The notes beneath the pieces are model-generated. The model saw nothing but the letters and a program-made list of their open reading frames with translations. It ran no database searches and was not told the origin of the DNA. A stretch of 64,000 nucleotides of DNA. It comes from Darksidea phi (lineage: Eukaryota; Ascomycota; Dothideomycetes; Pleosporales; Lentitheciaceae). The translations under genes and the position numbers were made by a program. Below, piece after piece: positions 11,672 to 23,092 of the stretch. The DNA lies in NCBI GenBank assembly GCA_030770425.1, contig JASJFT010000180.1, forward strand, positions 31,624 to 95,623. The letters run 5' to 3'. Position 1 is the first letter of the stretch, and each line of letters starts with the position of its first letter.

Positions 11672-12001
11672 ATGGCAGTACGGATATGTACTAGCGGTGA
11701 TTGAGTGTGATTATGCGTGATGAAAATGAGATGAGCAGATGGGGTTGCTTTAGACTTTGCATTTGGGCGGCGTTTGACACATAGACAGTCCCTTTGGTCT
11801 TCGTGGGTACAGAATTGTGATAGATGATCGGTTTCGGCATGGCTCTCTGAGCGCCTTTCTACTAGACTTAAAAGCATCCGCCGTTGGTTTACCTTGCAAA
11901 ACATATTCCCCATCCCACTTTTCTTTCTCAAAATACTCTCCCTCCTTATCTACCACCCTTCGATACCCACCTACGTCAGCATCAACAACTCCCCATCCAA
12001 C
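11672..12001. other. Intergenic region
   Basis: EF-3 3' flank and probable promoter of the small secreted-protein gene at 12002. The last ~100 bases are C/T-rich and end in CAACATG. No other gene is seen. Confidence 0.4.
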
Positions 12002-12241
12002 ATGAAACTCCCCACCTTTTTTCTCGCCGCCGCTGTAGTTGCCGCTGCTCCCGGCCCTGCCCTCAGTCTCACCGGCAATGGCGATTTCCCCCCCGACGCC
12101 GCGACTACCGCTTCGCCTTGGCCCGAAGAAAAACTCGACCCCAACTCCAAACCCGCCATCAGCAGCTTGTGTTCGTATTGCTGCTTCCATTTGCCAGAGA
12201 GTAATCGTTGGCTCAAGTGTCGGTCGTGTCATTGCGCTTAA
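12002..12241 (+). CDS. Small secreted cysteine-containing protein
   Basis: Uninterrupted 79-codon frame. Residues 1-22 (MKLPTFFLAAAVVAAAPGPA) form a typical signal peptide. The mature part is ~57 residues with six cysteines packed into the last 25 (CSYCC, then KCRSCHCA at the very C-terminus). The ATG sits in a good fungal context (CCAACATGA) and a C/T-rich leader precedes it. Small size, secretion signal and clustered cysteines fit the loose class of small secreted proteins that includes effector candidates and hydrophobin-like or antimicrobial peptides, but no known family is recognised. A longer reading with an intron past the stop cannot be excluded. Confidence 0.55.
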   Translation: MKLPTFFLAAAVVAAAPGPALSLTGNGDFPPDAATTASPWPEEKLDPNSKPAISSLCSYCCFHLPESNRWLKCRSCHCA

Positions 12242-12244
12242 ATG

Positions 12245-12300
12245 GTAGGGTGGTAGGAGTAGGAGGAGGAGGAGGAGGAGGAGGGAGGGATGTGGATACG
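12245..12300 (+). repeat. Purine-rich GGA microsatellite
   Basis: (GGA)n-type simple repeat with interruptions (AGGAGTAGGAGGAGGAGGAG), followed by GGATAC/GATATG imperfect hexamer repeats to about 12320. It lies just downstream of the small secreted-protein gene. Confidence 0.8.
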
Positions 12301-12646
12301 GATATGGATACAGATATGCATTTAGAGGGGGAAGATGGGGAGGCTGGCGGAGATGCGGGCGGAGAAGGATCGAGGTGGGATTGGGAATGTTGGATTGCTA
12401 CGTGGAAGGGGTGGCGGTTTAAGAGGGTTTTTGGAGAGGTAGGATTTGTGGTGTGATATAGGCGTTGGTGGTAAGGGCATTGTTGGCGATGTGGGGGTTG
12501 AGATGGGGAAGGGATTGTACAGTCAATATTTGAGATATTTACCTACTCCTCGCTTCAAGCGTCAAAATATGTACGTGGACGCAACTCCAACTCGTCTATC
12601 CATTCCCCTCCGACCAATGCTCACAGCACAGCTCAACCCCACCCCC
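12301..12646. other. Convergent intergenic region
   Basis: Lies between the stop of the small secreted-protein gene and the stop of the minus-strand Dsc3 gene. G-rich, with no supportable coding region. Confidence 0.4.
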
Positions 12647-13678
12647 TCACTGACTCCACCGCATAAAGCCAAAAGCAGCATTAAGCACAACTCCCATAAC
12701 AACAGCCACCTGCCGTCTTCTAGCCCAAACACCCTCCTCTCTAAACCCCCACACCAACCCTCCCAACGGCCAAAAAAATCCCGTCAAATATCCCCAAAGC
12801 ATATCATCCAATCCCCCTTCTTCAACCGCAAATCCCGCACCCCATCCATTCTCGACTGCGCCTCCTTCGCCAGTGGTGGTAAGCGCAGGGGAAGGATCTG
12901 TTGCCGTGCTATCCAGCCACGCGTCTTCAAGACGTCGGATTGTAGCGGGACTAGGCATTGTATCTGGGGTGTGGGTGTAGGAGAGGTTTGTGGTGAAGTG
13001 TGTGCGTAAGGTGGATATTTCTTGTGCTGTGAAGCCGGAGGTTAAAAGGCGGTCGAAGCCTTGAGGGGCGGGCGTTGTTGTAGAAGTCGCAGCGGCGGAA
13101 CTGGTCCGTCTTCTCGCTCCATGGTGCTTAGACGCAGTACTGGCACTAGGTCTTCGAGCGGTGGATGAGGCTTGGGACAAGTATTGCGCCTTCAGACTAG
13201 CTTCTGTGCTTTGCGCGAGGGCAGCTTCGGACGCGAGATCAGCTGCGGATAGTGCGTCACCGAGGGAGCAGTGTATGTAGTATCGTTTCGCCTCGGGGGG
13301 AACTTCTACACCGACCTCTCCTACGCCTCTGTCTTCCTCCGCTTTAACATCCCGCACAGGTTGTTTCCCTTTACTCTTGCTCCCGGGCCCATGTTCATTG
13401 TACGTCCCATCCTTCCCATTTGTGCCGCGAGGCGGCGGAGGCGGTAAGCGTAGCGAAGTAGACAGCGGCGCCGAGTCTGCTAGCACTTTCCCCGCATATA
13501 TAAGGCGTAAGCGTGCGGCGGCATGGTTGAAGGGGAGCGTTGGGCGGATCAACTGCTTTAGCGAGAGCGTTGTTGTCGTTCGCGGCGATCGTATCGACAC
13601 GGAGAGATCGGGTAGTGAGGCCGTAAAACGGATTATTAGGTATACGAGCTGGTCTGGGAGATCGGTAGCCGTGGCCAT
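12647..13678 (-). CDS. Dsc E3 ligase complex subunit 3-like ubiquitin-like membrane protein (DUF2407)
   Basis: Intronless 343-residue frame. Residues ~10-75 form a ubiquitin-like fold (LVYLIIRFTASLPDLSVSI, then ARLRLIYAGKVLAD, the typical beta-strand and RLIYAGKxL motif). A low-complexity Ser/Thr/Pro linker follows. The C-terminal half has the DUF2407 features: GFDRLLTSGFTAQEISTLR, a LEDAWLD motif, and two hydrophobic segments near residues 287-335 (MLWGYLTGFFWPLGGLVW and VAVVMGVVLNAAFGF). In fission yeast and Aspergillus the Dsc complex sits in Golgi/endosome membranes and is needed for SREBP activation and hypoxia adaptation. The assignment follows from domain order; only Dsc3-type proteins combine this UBL with the two C-terminal membrane segments. 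Confidence 0.85.
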   Translation of the reverse strand: MATATDLPDQLVYLIIRFTASLPDLSVSIRSPRTTTTLSLKQLIRPTLPFNHAAARLRLIYAGKVLADSAPLSTSLRLPPPPPRGTNGKDGTYNEHGPGSKSKGKQPVRDVKAEEDRGVGEVGVEVPPEAKRYYIHCSLGDALSAADLASEAALAQSTEASLKAQYLSQASSTARRPSASTASKHHGARRRTSSAAATSTTTPAPQGFDRLLTSGFTAQEISTLRTHFTTNLSYTHTPDTMPSPATIRRLEDAWLDSTATDPSPALTTTGEGGAVENGWGAGFAVEEGGLDDMLWGYLTGFFWPLGGLVWGFREEGVWARRRQVAVVMGVVLNAAFGFMRWSQ

Positions 13679-13987
13679 GGTGATGGTTGTTGGAGCGGAG
13701 GTGGTTGCGGAGGTCGGGTGGGACGGAGGGAAGCGGGGGATTAGGCGGTTTGGTGGAAATGTATTTTATCGAATCGTATGGCTTATGAGTGAACCCATCG
13801 TTGCTACCGCATTAGGTACATCTCGGGAGGTTTTGCTGTGAAGCATACGCGCATGCCAGCTCGTAGCTCCGCTCCGGACGCGATGTCTTGGCATTTATCA
13901 TACATGTCCTGGATTTTCAAGTCCCTTACCAACAACTCGACATTCCATAGCAGATAACATTGGCTATTTCTCAATCAATAAATTACA
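13679..13987. promoter_or_regulatory. Divergent promoter region between the Dsc3-like and Dabb genes
   Basis: The 309 bases between the minus-strand ATG at 13678 and the plus-strand ATG at 13988 must contain both promoters. No specific factor site is claimed. Confidence 0.45.
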
Positions 13988-14437
13988 ATGACCATAATTC
14001 ATATCGTCCTTTTCGAATGGAAATCAACAGCAACCAAAGAGCAGGTCGACCATGTAAGCTCGTCACATATACATTATCATATAACCGTGATTCCTGTGTA
14101 CTGAACGAACCGCTAGGCATGCAGCCGGATGCTCTCCCTCGGGAAAGACTGCCTCCATCCGACCTCCAACAAACCCTACGTCAAGTCTATTGTAGGAGGC
14201 ATCAACAACAGTCCAGAAGGCCATGCTGTAGTCCCATCCCCCACTTTCTTCATACGCCCGTCTCTACTAATAATCCCACAGGCTCCCCAAACGCACGGCT
14301 TCGTCGTCGAGTTCGAAAACGAGGAAGACCGGGACTATTACCTGAACAAGGACCCCGTGCATCTGTCGTTTGTCAAGGATGCCGGTCAAATCATCAATAG
14401 CGTCAAGGTGCTGGACTTCGAACCCGGGAAGTACTAA
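13988..14437 (+). CDS. Stress-responsive A/B barrel (Dabb) domain protein
   Basis: Three exons (13988-14053, 14117-14227, 14282-14437) join in frame to 110 residues. Intron 2 has a strong TACTAATAAT branch followed by CCCACAG. The product starts MTIIHIVLFEWKSTA, the first strand of a Dabb barrel, and continues with SRMLSLGKDC, KPYVKSIVGGINNSPEG and THGFVVEFENEEDRDYYL. The end, DPVHLSFVKDAG, carries the conserved HxxF region. Single-domain Dabb proteins of ~105-110 residues are small cytosolic dimers; some are stress-induced and others act as cyclases or decarboxylases in polyketide pathways. No biosynthetic genes lie nearby, so a general stress role is more likely here. Confidence 0.85.
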
Positions 14438-14587
14438 TATAATCTGGTTGTGAAAGTGCAAATGCTATCGATTGATATGCCATCTAGACCCTTTCTATGC
14501 TGCTCCGTAGTGTGCCGAGGTATAACGCCGCATATGCGAATGCTCCATAATGCCGAGTTCGTATAAAGCGAGTGAATGCTGAAAATG

Positions 14588-15381
14588 TTACGAAACGCTG
14601 AAGGACTCGCCGCAACCGCACTGCTCAGCTGCTCATTGTTAGCAGTTATCCTTCAATGGTAAAAATTGTGTGACTTACTGATGTTCGGATTCTTGAACAC
14701 GAATCGCTCGTTCAGCTTATCCTCCAACCAGTCCATCTCGCTCCCAATGATATTCAACAGCGCCTTGTTATCGATCAACACCTTCACGCCATCCTGCTCC
14801 ACCTGCTCGTCCAGCATAGACGGCTTATCCACATACTCTAGATGATACGCCAAACCGGAGCAGCCCTTCGCCTTTGTGCCTATCCGTATGAGCTTCGGTT
14901 CGGGTTGATTAAGTAGCTCTTTTAGATGTGACACGGCGGATTCCGAAAGCTTTATTGTGGCTTTCCGCGGGCCAAAGTTGTATCTGCGCGGTCGGAGGGG
15001 TTTTGTAGACGGTACGGGTTGCGGCTTCTGCGCCTCGCCTTCTGGTACGCTGACGCTGGGCCGATCTTCCACTGTTGCCGCCGTTCGCTGTTCATCTGTC
15101 GGTCGTGGCGGGAGAGAGTTGTCCACTTCGGGTCGGCCGCCTGCTATTGAAGTGTCCGGGACTCCAAAGTTTCGCGGTGGCAATTCGGGCTGTAGATTCG
15201 ATGGGCGGTAGGCGCTGGCTGTTTGAAGCAACCGCTTGCCCGACTGTCGATATGGCACGAAGCTTGAAAAGGACCGCAGGCATTCTGGACATCTGTGTGG
15301 TGCTGTTGATGGAGCGGCAAATCTTTTTAACGCGAGGGCGAAGGAGCGCGCTGGCACTCCTGTCGTTCGGGGAAGAGACAT
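14588..15381 (-). CDS. Mitochondrial iron-sulfur assembly protein ISA1 (HesB/IscA family)
   Basis: Two exons (15381-14679 and 14628-14588) join across a 50-base intron. The start chosen at 15381 (MSLPRTTGVPARSFALALKRF) opens with an Arg/Ser-rich mitochondrial targeting sequence and gives 247 residues; a longer in-frame start at 15480 would give 280. The C-terminal ~110 residues are the IscA fold: ATIKLSESAVSHLKELL, KLIRIGTKAKGCSGLAYHLEYVD with the first conserved Cys, then MDWLEDKLNERFVFKNPN. The CGCGESFSV tail, with the remaining two Cys, is supplied by exon 2. These three Cys are the family's iron or cluster ligands. ISA1 works with ISA2 and IBA57 in making [4Fe-4S] clusters for mitochondrial enzymes. 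Confidence 0.92.
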
Positions 15382-15773
15382 GTTCGCGAAGGCTTCGATT
15401 CTCTGATATATAGCTACCGCAGGTGAGATGTTGCGCGTACAACGGGCTGTAACGAAAAATCGTCCAGGTGCTGTTTGCATGTCACTCGGAGAGTTCGCAA
15501 GGCGCTATGTCATCATCGGGTTGTTCCGGCAAGCCGCAATTTCTAAGCACACCTTTTGATTGGCTCGGCTGACTCATTGTCACCCCTCGGAATCTCGGGA
15601 AAGTGGCGCAACATTCACTCCACCAAACATGCATCTTCACTGCAAGTCGGAACCTGTTGTTTAAGCAACCGCTAATCTCAGCTGCTCTAGGTGTAGCATT
15701 GCATCACGTTAGCTCGTCTTAATATCGTTTCGCTCCTTCATAGCTCGAAACTCAACCACGGTCTCGCACAAGC
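15382..15773. other. ISA1 promoter / downstream flank of ureohydrolase gene
   Basis: No gene seen. It contains the promoter of the minus-strand ISA1 gene and the terminator side of the next minus-strand gene. Confidence 0.4.
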
Positions 15774-17315
15774 TTACACCTTAAGCTCAAGCACCTCCTT
15801 ATCTTCGACTTTTACACTCAGCGGGCCTTTCTTCACCATGAGCGTCATAACTTCATACAATACATCCTGGCCGACATCAGTCTCTACATGCGTATTCTCC
15901 GTTTGACGGGAATATACATACCGCAGCCGCCATAGTAGTCAGCTCCGCATTGGTGTCATAAGCTGGAGCCACCTCCACAATATCAGTCGCAATGAGGTTG
16001 ACACCCCCTAGACCACGGATGATGGTGCGAAGCTCGCGGGTTGTCCATCCACCTGTCTCAGGCGTGCCCGTCGCAGGTGCAACTATGCGCTGCGTTAGTG
16101 TGTAAACTCAGGGAAAGGAACACGTACAAGCAGGATCCAAAGTATCGATATCAATGCTCAGATACACGGGTTTCTCAGTGCCAACCCTGTCTCTAATCTT
16201 CTTGATGATCCCATCAGTACCAATCTTGTCGATTTCACGCGCCTCAACAATCTCGAAACCGCAGTAGCCATCGTTCTCATAGTCAGACGGACCGGAAAGC
16301 GTAGTACGAATGCCGGCGTGTATGTTGGAGTCGTTCGCAAGGAGACCTTCCTGCGAGGCATGGAAGAAATATGTACCGTGGTTAATGCTGGCTTGTTCGC
16401 TTGGAGAGCCGCCAAAGACCTTGGGCTTCCATGTATCGAGATGAGAGTCAAAGTGGATGACGCTTACGGGGCCGTACTCACTTCACGGTGTCAGCTGTGT
16501 GAATCAGGTTTCAGGAGGTCAGGCTTACCGGTTGATGGAGCGGAGGAGTGGGAGAGTGATTGTGTGGTCGCCTCCTAGTGTGATGAGTCGCGGCAGAGTC
16601 CTACCCTTCTTCGAGTAGCCCGGCGCCAGAGCATTGGTGTAAGGCCTGCGCGAGAGGAGCAAATTGTGGCCTTCTTCGATCTGCTGGAGAGCATATGCGT
16701 TGTCGTACCTATCCTAGCATCAGCCACTCCTTTTTTTAAAAAAAACTTTACAACCCCAACGCATCTTACAGCTTGCAGGCGGGACTTACGAAGTAACGGG
16801 AATGTCCCCACAGTCCAAAATCTTCGCCCAGGAGTTGAACGGGTTCGCCTCAAGCGGTACATTATACCCGCCGCTAAATCCAACCCTTCGTGAGCCTTCA
16901 TGCGAGCAAACGTAAGCACGCAGAAACGTACTAGAGGTTGAGACGGCGAGAACCTTGTCTGATGCCGCTGGGCCCGAAGCGAGCGCCTGGGCGGTAGGAA
17001 GTTCCAGTGTCGAAGGGAGCGCCGATAAAGGCTATGTCGTATTTCACATCGCGACTTGAGAGGCAGGGGTGGTATCTGATGCGGCCGAAGGTTGAGATAC
17101 CGGAGAAGACTGAATCTGCCTGTATTTCGTCTATTGAGACCTATGGTGTATTTTTAAGGGCGAGAAGCTGTACGAACCTGAGTTCCACCATCTCCAGGAA
17201 GTGTATTGTACCAAAGCCCCTCGTGAGGACCGGACATCGGCTCTTGATCATAGTCATGGTCGCCGTGGGCGGCTACAAGAGCTGCAAAGCTCAGAACGGC
17301 GGCGGAAAGTTTCAT
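15774..17315 (-). CDS. Agmatinase/guanidinobutyrase-like ureohydrolase with signal peptide
   Basis: Seven exons (17315-17178, 17119-16932, 16873-16790, 16708-16529, 16480-16128, 16082-15922, 15866-15774) keep phase throughout and give 398 residues. The first ~17 residues ([17 protein letters not shown]) are a signal peptide, as in many ascomycete agmatinase-like proteins. The arginase fold is clear: [33 protein letters not shown] (first metal His and Asp), [12 protein letters not shown] (metal Asp/His/Asp), the [19 protein letters not shown] metal/substrate block, and [10 protein letters not shown]. Such Mn2+ enzymes hydrolyse guanidino compounds to urea and an amine. The exact substrate (agmatine, guanidinobutyrate or other) cannot be read from sequence. 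The signal peptide suggests secretion or a vacuolar location. Intron 4 uses an AAG acceptor. Confidence 0.9.
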
Positions 17316-18300
17316 CTTGACGCAATTGAAAGAGAGATTGGAGCAAGATCGAGGGAAGAGGAGAGGGCGAGGAAAAAGGACAGGCACGCGGGAAGCTGCA
17401 GCAAATGTCCCCATAGCAAGACCTGCACGTCAGTATCATTTTCCATATTGACTCTCTGCCGTTAGGTAAACAGCTCTAGCTACCCTGGCTCATTCGATCT
17501 GTGCGTACCCCTCCCAGCATACTACCCCAAGGCAGCTAGCTCTCTATCTTATCCCTCTCGGCTCCAGTGAGACGACACTGTCATTAGCCCCTCGGCTCTC
17601 AGACCAACGGTCCTTGATAGTAAAGGAAGTACCCCGCCATCCGCCCTGGCTATGACGGCACTACTGATGGATTATAGATGCTAGATACGCTCGATTGACC
17701 AATGGGAATGCACTCGGTCTATTTCGTAATAGCGAAATTCAGACCGGCTATTCTGGCTCCAAGAAGTCTTATCTTCGATGTGCGGCAGATGTCGCCTGGA
17801 GGTTGACGAGCTGGAAGCGCATGCAGGCCGCCCTTCCTGATGCAGCCCGTACGTACTGCCAGCGCATAGAGTGAAGCGTACTAGCCGGCCATAATGCCCG
17901 AAAGCCGGGAAGTGCTGCTACCGTGGGTTCTCCTTGGTCAATGGCAGGAAGAAGTAACGTCGTTGGCTGATTGAGCGGTCTGCATGCTGCGCTGGGCCCA
18001 AAGTCTCAATCATGGCACGAACGATGACGACAGGACTCGGTATTTCGCTATGCACATGTTGCTACCATATGTCCGAGTCGCGGCGTGGGGAGCTGCAGAT
18101 CGCCCTTGCTGGTGAGAATGGAAGTGAGGTTTGGCCTCGATGTTCGTGACAGAATCTCGCTTAACCCGAAATAGGTAATTACGAACATCTCGCGCATATA
18201 TTTTCCACCGTTCTATCTATCTCTATTTGCAACTGTCTGGATTAAAATCGAGTATCTCATGGCTCGCCATGCTTCCCCACCGATGTGCCCCGGTTCGGAG
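17316..18300. other. Intergenic region
   Basis: About 1 kb holding the ureohydrolase promoter and the MATE gene's 3' flank. No supportable gene or RNA. Confidence 0.4.
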
Positions 18301-19897
18301 TCAGTTCTCCGAAGCCCCTAGTTCAGCCCTCTCATCCGCATCCATCCTATCAAACGCTTTCTTAACTTGATACTCCCAGTTACTCCACGCAACAATGCCC
18401 CATTCCGCGAAACCAACAAGGTAAAGCGCAATGCACTGTCCTATCCATAAGCCGGCCAAGCCCCACCCATTGAAAGCAAGGTAAATACCGAGTGGCAATG
18501 CTCCGCAATAGTAGCTGACTATATTGACAATGGCTCCGATATGCTGTCGGCCCATGCCTCGAAGCGAACCTCCGCAGCTTCCATTGAGGCCGTCGGCGAT
18601 TTGGAAGAGCGCGACGTAGGGCATTACCTCTGCGGTAAGGTGGATAACGCGCATGTCGTTGTTGAAAATCTTCGCGTAGAAGTCCTTCACTCCAATCAAA
18701 ATTGCGAGGACAACGCCACCGAGGAGCATACTAAGCACGGCTGCAGTATTTGCCGCCCTTGCCGCGCCTTTCGAATTTCTTGCTCCAAGAAGATTGCCAA
18801 CTCGAGAGCTTGTGGCGACCCCCACCCCAAAGGGGATCGTGTTCATGACCTGGTCGGTCGTCATGATAACGCTCTGCGCAGCGAGAGGTATGGTTCCCAG
18901 TTTTCCAGCAGCGAGTGCCACGATCTCGAACGCCCACCATTCTGTCCCCACGTGGATCACACCGAGGAAGGCAAGTCGTGCGAACATCCACATATTTTGG
19001 AGACACTTCCGACTCCAGCCTCCCCAGCATTCCCAGCCATCGACGAAACGTGCATAAGCGAGGAGGAGAAGGAACGAGACCCAGTATGCGATACCGGTGG
19101 CAATAGGTGCACCGAGCAGTCCGATCCCAAACGTGTAGACGAAGAGGTAGTTGAGACCGGCGCTTAGTGGGGACGTTATCAGAAGGGCGTAAGTGCCTGG
19201 TCGCATGATTTCTACTCTTTTTAGCATTCATGCGGGACTATGAGCTGTGCGATAACTAACCTTGGGCTTGAAGATATTTCTTCATAGCTTCAAAATAGAT
19301 ATAACCCAGCCCTCCAGGTGCAAGAACGGAGAGAAATTTTGCCGAATCCCTAGCAATGTAGTCTTCCTGACCTAGAACTTTGAAAAGCGGCTCGGAACAG
19401 AACCATAAAATTGCAACGGGTAGGTAGAAAAACGAGAGAACGACGAACGAGCGCTGGAGGATGATGCCAAGGTCATGTGGATTCTTGCTTCCTGTGAAGC
19501 TTGCGGATGCCAGAGTGTCAATCGCAGTGGTTCCTCCCAGAGCAATGAGCCATCCAGTCGCCATTGCAAACATGTAGGAGAAGGCGGCTGTAGCGAGAGC
19601 TTCCGGTGAAAGGCGTCCGACTATCAAAACCGATATCGTCTGGAGTGAGTTCTGGAGCGCATATGCAAGCACTACTGGGATAGAGCTTCGGAAGAGAAAC
19701 CAGAACTCCTGTAGAATAAGCTGGTACCCGGCGCCATCTCCATCTTCGAGCTGGTATGATTCTCCAAACAATTCGTCAGGCTGTGGAGATGGAAGCAGTG
19801 TGGTGCGTTCGTTAGGAGTCTTATCGAAACCCTCCTTTTTCGACCTCTTGAAAAAGCTGGGTATCCAAGCTCGTGAGCTGCTGGGCGGGGTCTCCAT
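18301..19897 (-). CDS. MATE family multidrug/toxin extrusion transporter
   Basis: Two exons (19897-19261 and 19211-18301) join in frame over a 49-base intron to 515 residues. The start at 19897 (METPPSSSRAW) is preferred over an upstream in-frame Met at 20101, whose extension shows no family likeness. After a ~75-residue hydrophilic N-terminus there are about 12 hydrophobic segments in two MatE repeats: repeat 1 opens with LILQEFWFLFRSSIPVVLAYA and SVLIVGRLSPEALATAAFSY, repeat 2 with AFLGVIHVGTEWWAFEIVAL. The motif VGVATSSRVGNLLGARN is diagnostic of eukaryotic MATE proteins. These export organic cations or xenobiotics across plasma or vacuolar membranes, usually driven by H+; the substrate here is unknown. 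Confidence 0.93.
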
Positions 19898-21871
19898 GAC
19901 GGAGTGAACCGAAGGAATTTGTAAATAATTGTAAATGATGACTTTTGCAAGAATTAGGGAAAGATGTATATGCAGCGTACGGCGTAAACATTCCGAAGCC
20001 GGACGCCACGATCTCAAAAGAGGAAATGCACATGTACTGCATGCCGAATGGCAAATGGCCATAAACGGAAAGATAGCATGGGATGACAGTAGCGATGACA
20101 AGAAGAATTGATCGGGCAGTGACCGGGATAATCTCTAGAGATCATGGCAGACGGCAATGCATGCGACTGGCCACCGGTGAGGAGGTCTGCAGAAAGCTCC
20201 ATTTACGACTGCCAGCTCATCGCCCGAGGTCGATGCATGCCGCACGCATGCCGGTAGTCTTATCCACCTGCATTGGGCCGTTTTTACCGAAGATGCTTGG
20301 TAAGTGTAATGTTACCGGAGCTAGTCTCCGAAGCAGATGGCTCTACCAAGGTTCAGTCGATCGGATGAGGGCCGCCCGCGTCCCTATGCAATGCCGACAT
20401 GGCGAGACTCAGACTGGTGAGGTGCAGCTTATGCTGGCCCAGAGGTCGAATCAGAGAGTAGGGTAATGTGTACTAGCGGAAGTCATGGTTGCACGGTTGC
20501 TTTGTCGTCGCATGAGGTGATTAGCGAGTGTGCCACTCGGGTCCAGCTCACAAGCATACAAGCACATAATAATTTCAAGCCTCGTCAGGAGATCACTAGT
20601 CGATTGATCCATTTCATATGCGAATCGTGTATCAGTGAGGTGGAATGAGAGACGCAGTCGTGGTGCTGAAGACGCGTCTAGTGGGCTCGCTAAATGCTGG
20701 GAGCCGCTAATTGGTCGATGCAGCAGTCGTTCCAAACCGACTGCTTCTTCGCAGATTCTTTATATGCCCATGTGATTTGATCGAAAATTTATGCATCTCT
20801 AGAAGTCTGAGTATACCAACAACGAGGTTGGGTGCTGTTGGCGGCAAAGATCAGATCACGCGCTGTGGCCGCTAAGGAGATGAACTAGCCGTCTTCTGAG
20901 AACTGCCATTAAAACACCAACAAGCAACCTTCAGGGTTGATGTGGATGGGACTATAGCGGGCGAATTGTGTCGAAACGTTATTTGGCTCATTCTGTCGCA
21001 GGAACAACTGCGGCTGCGGCTCTCATTTTCATCGACCTCAATTTGAATACGAAGCTTGCCTCCATCGCCACTTCATCCATAATTTGACTGCGCATCCTGC
21101 GGACGGCTTGGCATCCTTAACAACAGTCCATGCTACTCCGACTTCTTGCATAACAGCTGGTTCCGCAATGTCCCCCAGGCTATGGTTACCTCACACAATT
21201 TCGTTATCTACCACGTCACATTGCATAACAAATGTAATGGTCTGTGCATGATCATTCGACACGGAGCACATGCAGAACCGGTGATTGGAGAAGTCAAATA
21301 GCCTCGGAAGATCAAGGGTGAATTTAGAGGACGGCAAACATACCAGAATTCTCACGACACGTACCATCATGTTGCGTTTGTCCGTGACTGTACATATATC
21401 CACTGCGCTACCGAGGAAGTCGCCTCTCGATTCCACACGGCCAAGGGCATATGGATGTTCTAGATGCGAGAGGTGCGCTGCTTGAGAACAGAGAAGAGAA
21501 TGGATACCCGGCCCTCGTAAAACTTGCGTCTTCCGGACGATGACCACAACACACAAGAACAAGTTGTCCTGGCAAGAGTAGGGCAGTGACCGATGTCGCA
21601 GGGCGGTAGCGCGTCTAATGGAGTGATAGCTAGTGGTCGACGGGTAAGTAAATGAAGGCAGAGTGAATGTCGCATCGATGGACCTCCAGATCTACTTGGG
21701 AGTCTTACTGCTAGGGTCCGTTCCGTAGCCCACCCTATAATTGAAATTCGTTCCCTCACCTTCACTCATACCGTCGCCTCTCGCCTTCACCTACATCCAG
21801 AGACAATAAGACTTCGACCCTGATTGTCGCACAACTTCCAAGCCATCCGCTCACGATATGTCGCGAAAACT
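19898..21871. other. Gene-free region of about 2 kb
   Basis: No supportable gene. Short frames on both strands lack domains. It includes the promoter of the MATE gene at its left end and upstream DNA of the F-box-like pair at its right end. Confidence 0.4.
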
Positions 21872-21900
21872 GAGCGGACCCATGGTTTGGTTATCCACAG

Positions 21901-23092
21901 ACGCAACCAGTGCATATCCAATGTTTCCGACGATTGGAATGGGCTATTCCTGTGAGCATTGCTGAACTCGCGGGGAGCCTCGAAGCATACACGAGCAACT
22001 ACGAACGAAATCTTACTCTCCAACTTTGCTATCGCTTTCGAGAATCTCAACTATCGCGTCTGCCACAAGAACTCTTTGATCATGTCATTGCCGAGCTGCT
22101 CGAACCTGAAACACAACGCACCTCTGCTGATTGGGCGCAACAACTCAAGTGCGTTCAACTGAGGTGCGAGCCGTGGGAACACGAAAATAGATATGATACT
22201 TGGAGTCACGGCCTACGAGAGACCTTCGCTCAAGCGTACCCCGACCATATGCCTTCAAGTGAGGAAGAAGAGAGGGCGCTGTGGCATGAGTTCCTATATA
22301 CATTTACGGATGAAGAGCTGCGGAACGACTGTATTGCGAATTATGGCGGGTATCACAACGACCTCCACAGTAAGTGGTTGCAGCGAACATGTACATGCGA
22401 GCCCGAAGGGTCATTCGTGGAGCTAAACAAGGTTTGTCGATCTATTGTGAATTGATGCAGAAATGCTGATGCGCTACGCAGTCCTTGGGTATCTACTTTG
22501 GCCTAAAGGCGGTCATCCTTCACGAAACGTGGTACGATGAGTTCACTACATTTCTACCGGGCATATCGTCGATGAATAACGACGCACCGTGTCTCAATAC
22601 ATGCTGCTATCTAGCGCCCACCTCTACACCTCCCGTAAAGCGTGTCGGCGACATGCAAGAGCTTGTCACGGCTCCCGAGTCTTGCTCCAATGTCACAAAT
22701 GGCCAGAGCATATCTCAAGGACGAATTGTCGATATTTCACTGTTAGGGCAGTCCGAAAACCACCGCAGAAAATTCGCCCGTTTCAGGCAGGTGCTCCGCA
22801 TAACCCCACACTTCAACATCGGGGAGCTCGATCATGTGAAAGAGCGTGAAAAGATGGACAATGCTCTGAGAAAGATCTCGAACGCGGGGGGAGATAATGA
22901 CAGCGAGGGAGAAGGGATGACAGTTACGGGCCTCGAACGCTACTTGGCAATGAAAAATCGAGGTTCGTATTTGTGCTCTAGGCTACCTATAGATCCATCA
23001 CTAATTTGACGATATCAGAACTCGCGCTACAAAGCTGGCCTCAGCTCATGATCTTGACCGCCTCGACCGTGGTCCTACCGACACGAAAATGA
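21901..23092 (+). CDS. F-box-like protein, tandem copy A (start codon not found)
   Basis: Three exons (~21901-22431, 22482-22962, 23019-23092) match the structure of copy B at 23489-24665. Both have RLEWAIPV near the start, an F-box-like stretch (LSRLPQELFDHVIAELLEPE, ~45 residues in), introns at the same places, and an ELALQSWP end that in copy A runs on to ...LPTRK. Exon 2 is exactly 481 bases in both copies. No ATG occurs in frame ahead of the conserved start: a TGA lies at 21871 and the only nearby ATGs (21858, 21921) are in another frame. The start may lie in an unseen upstream exon, or the copy may be losing function. If real, the F-box-like motif hints at a Skp1/SCF adaptor role, but no substrate-binding repeat is recognised. 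Confidence 0.6.

Noticed and set aside
14228..14281. Reading through intron 2 of the Dabb gene as coding
   Set aside because: In frame without stops, but a strong TACTAATAAT branch and CACAG acceptor, and loss of the compact barrel length, favour an intron.
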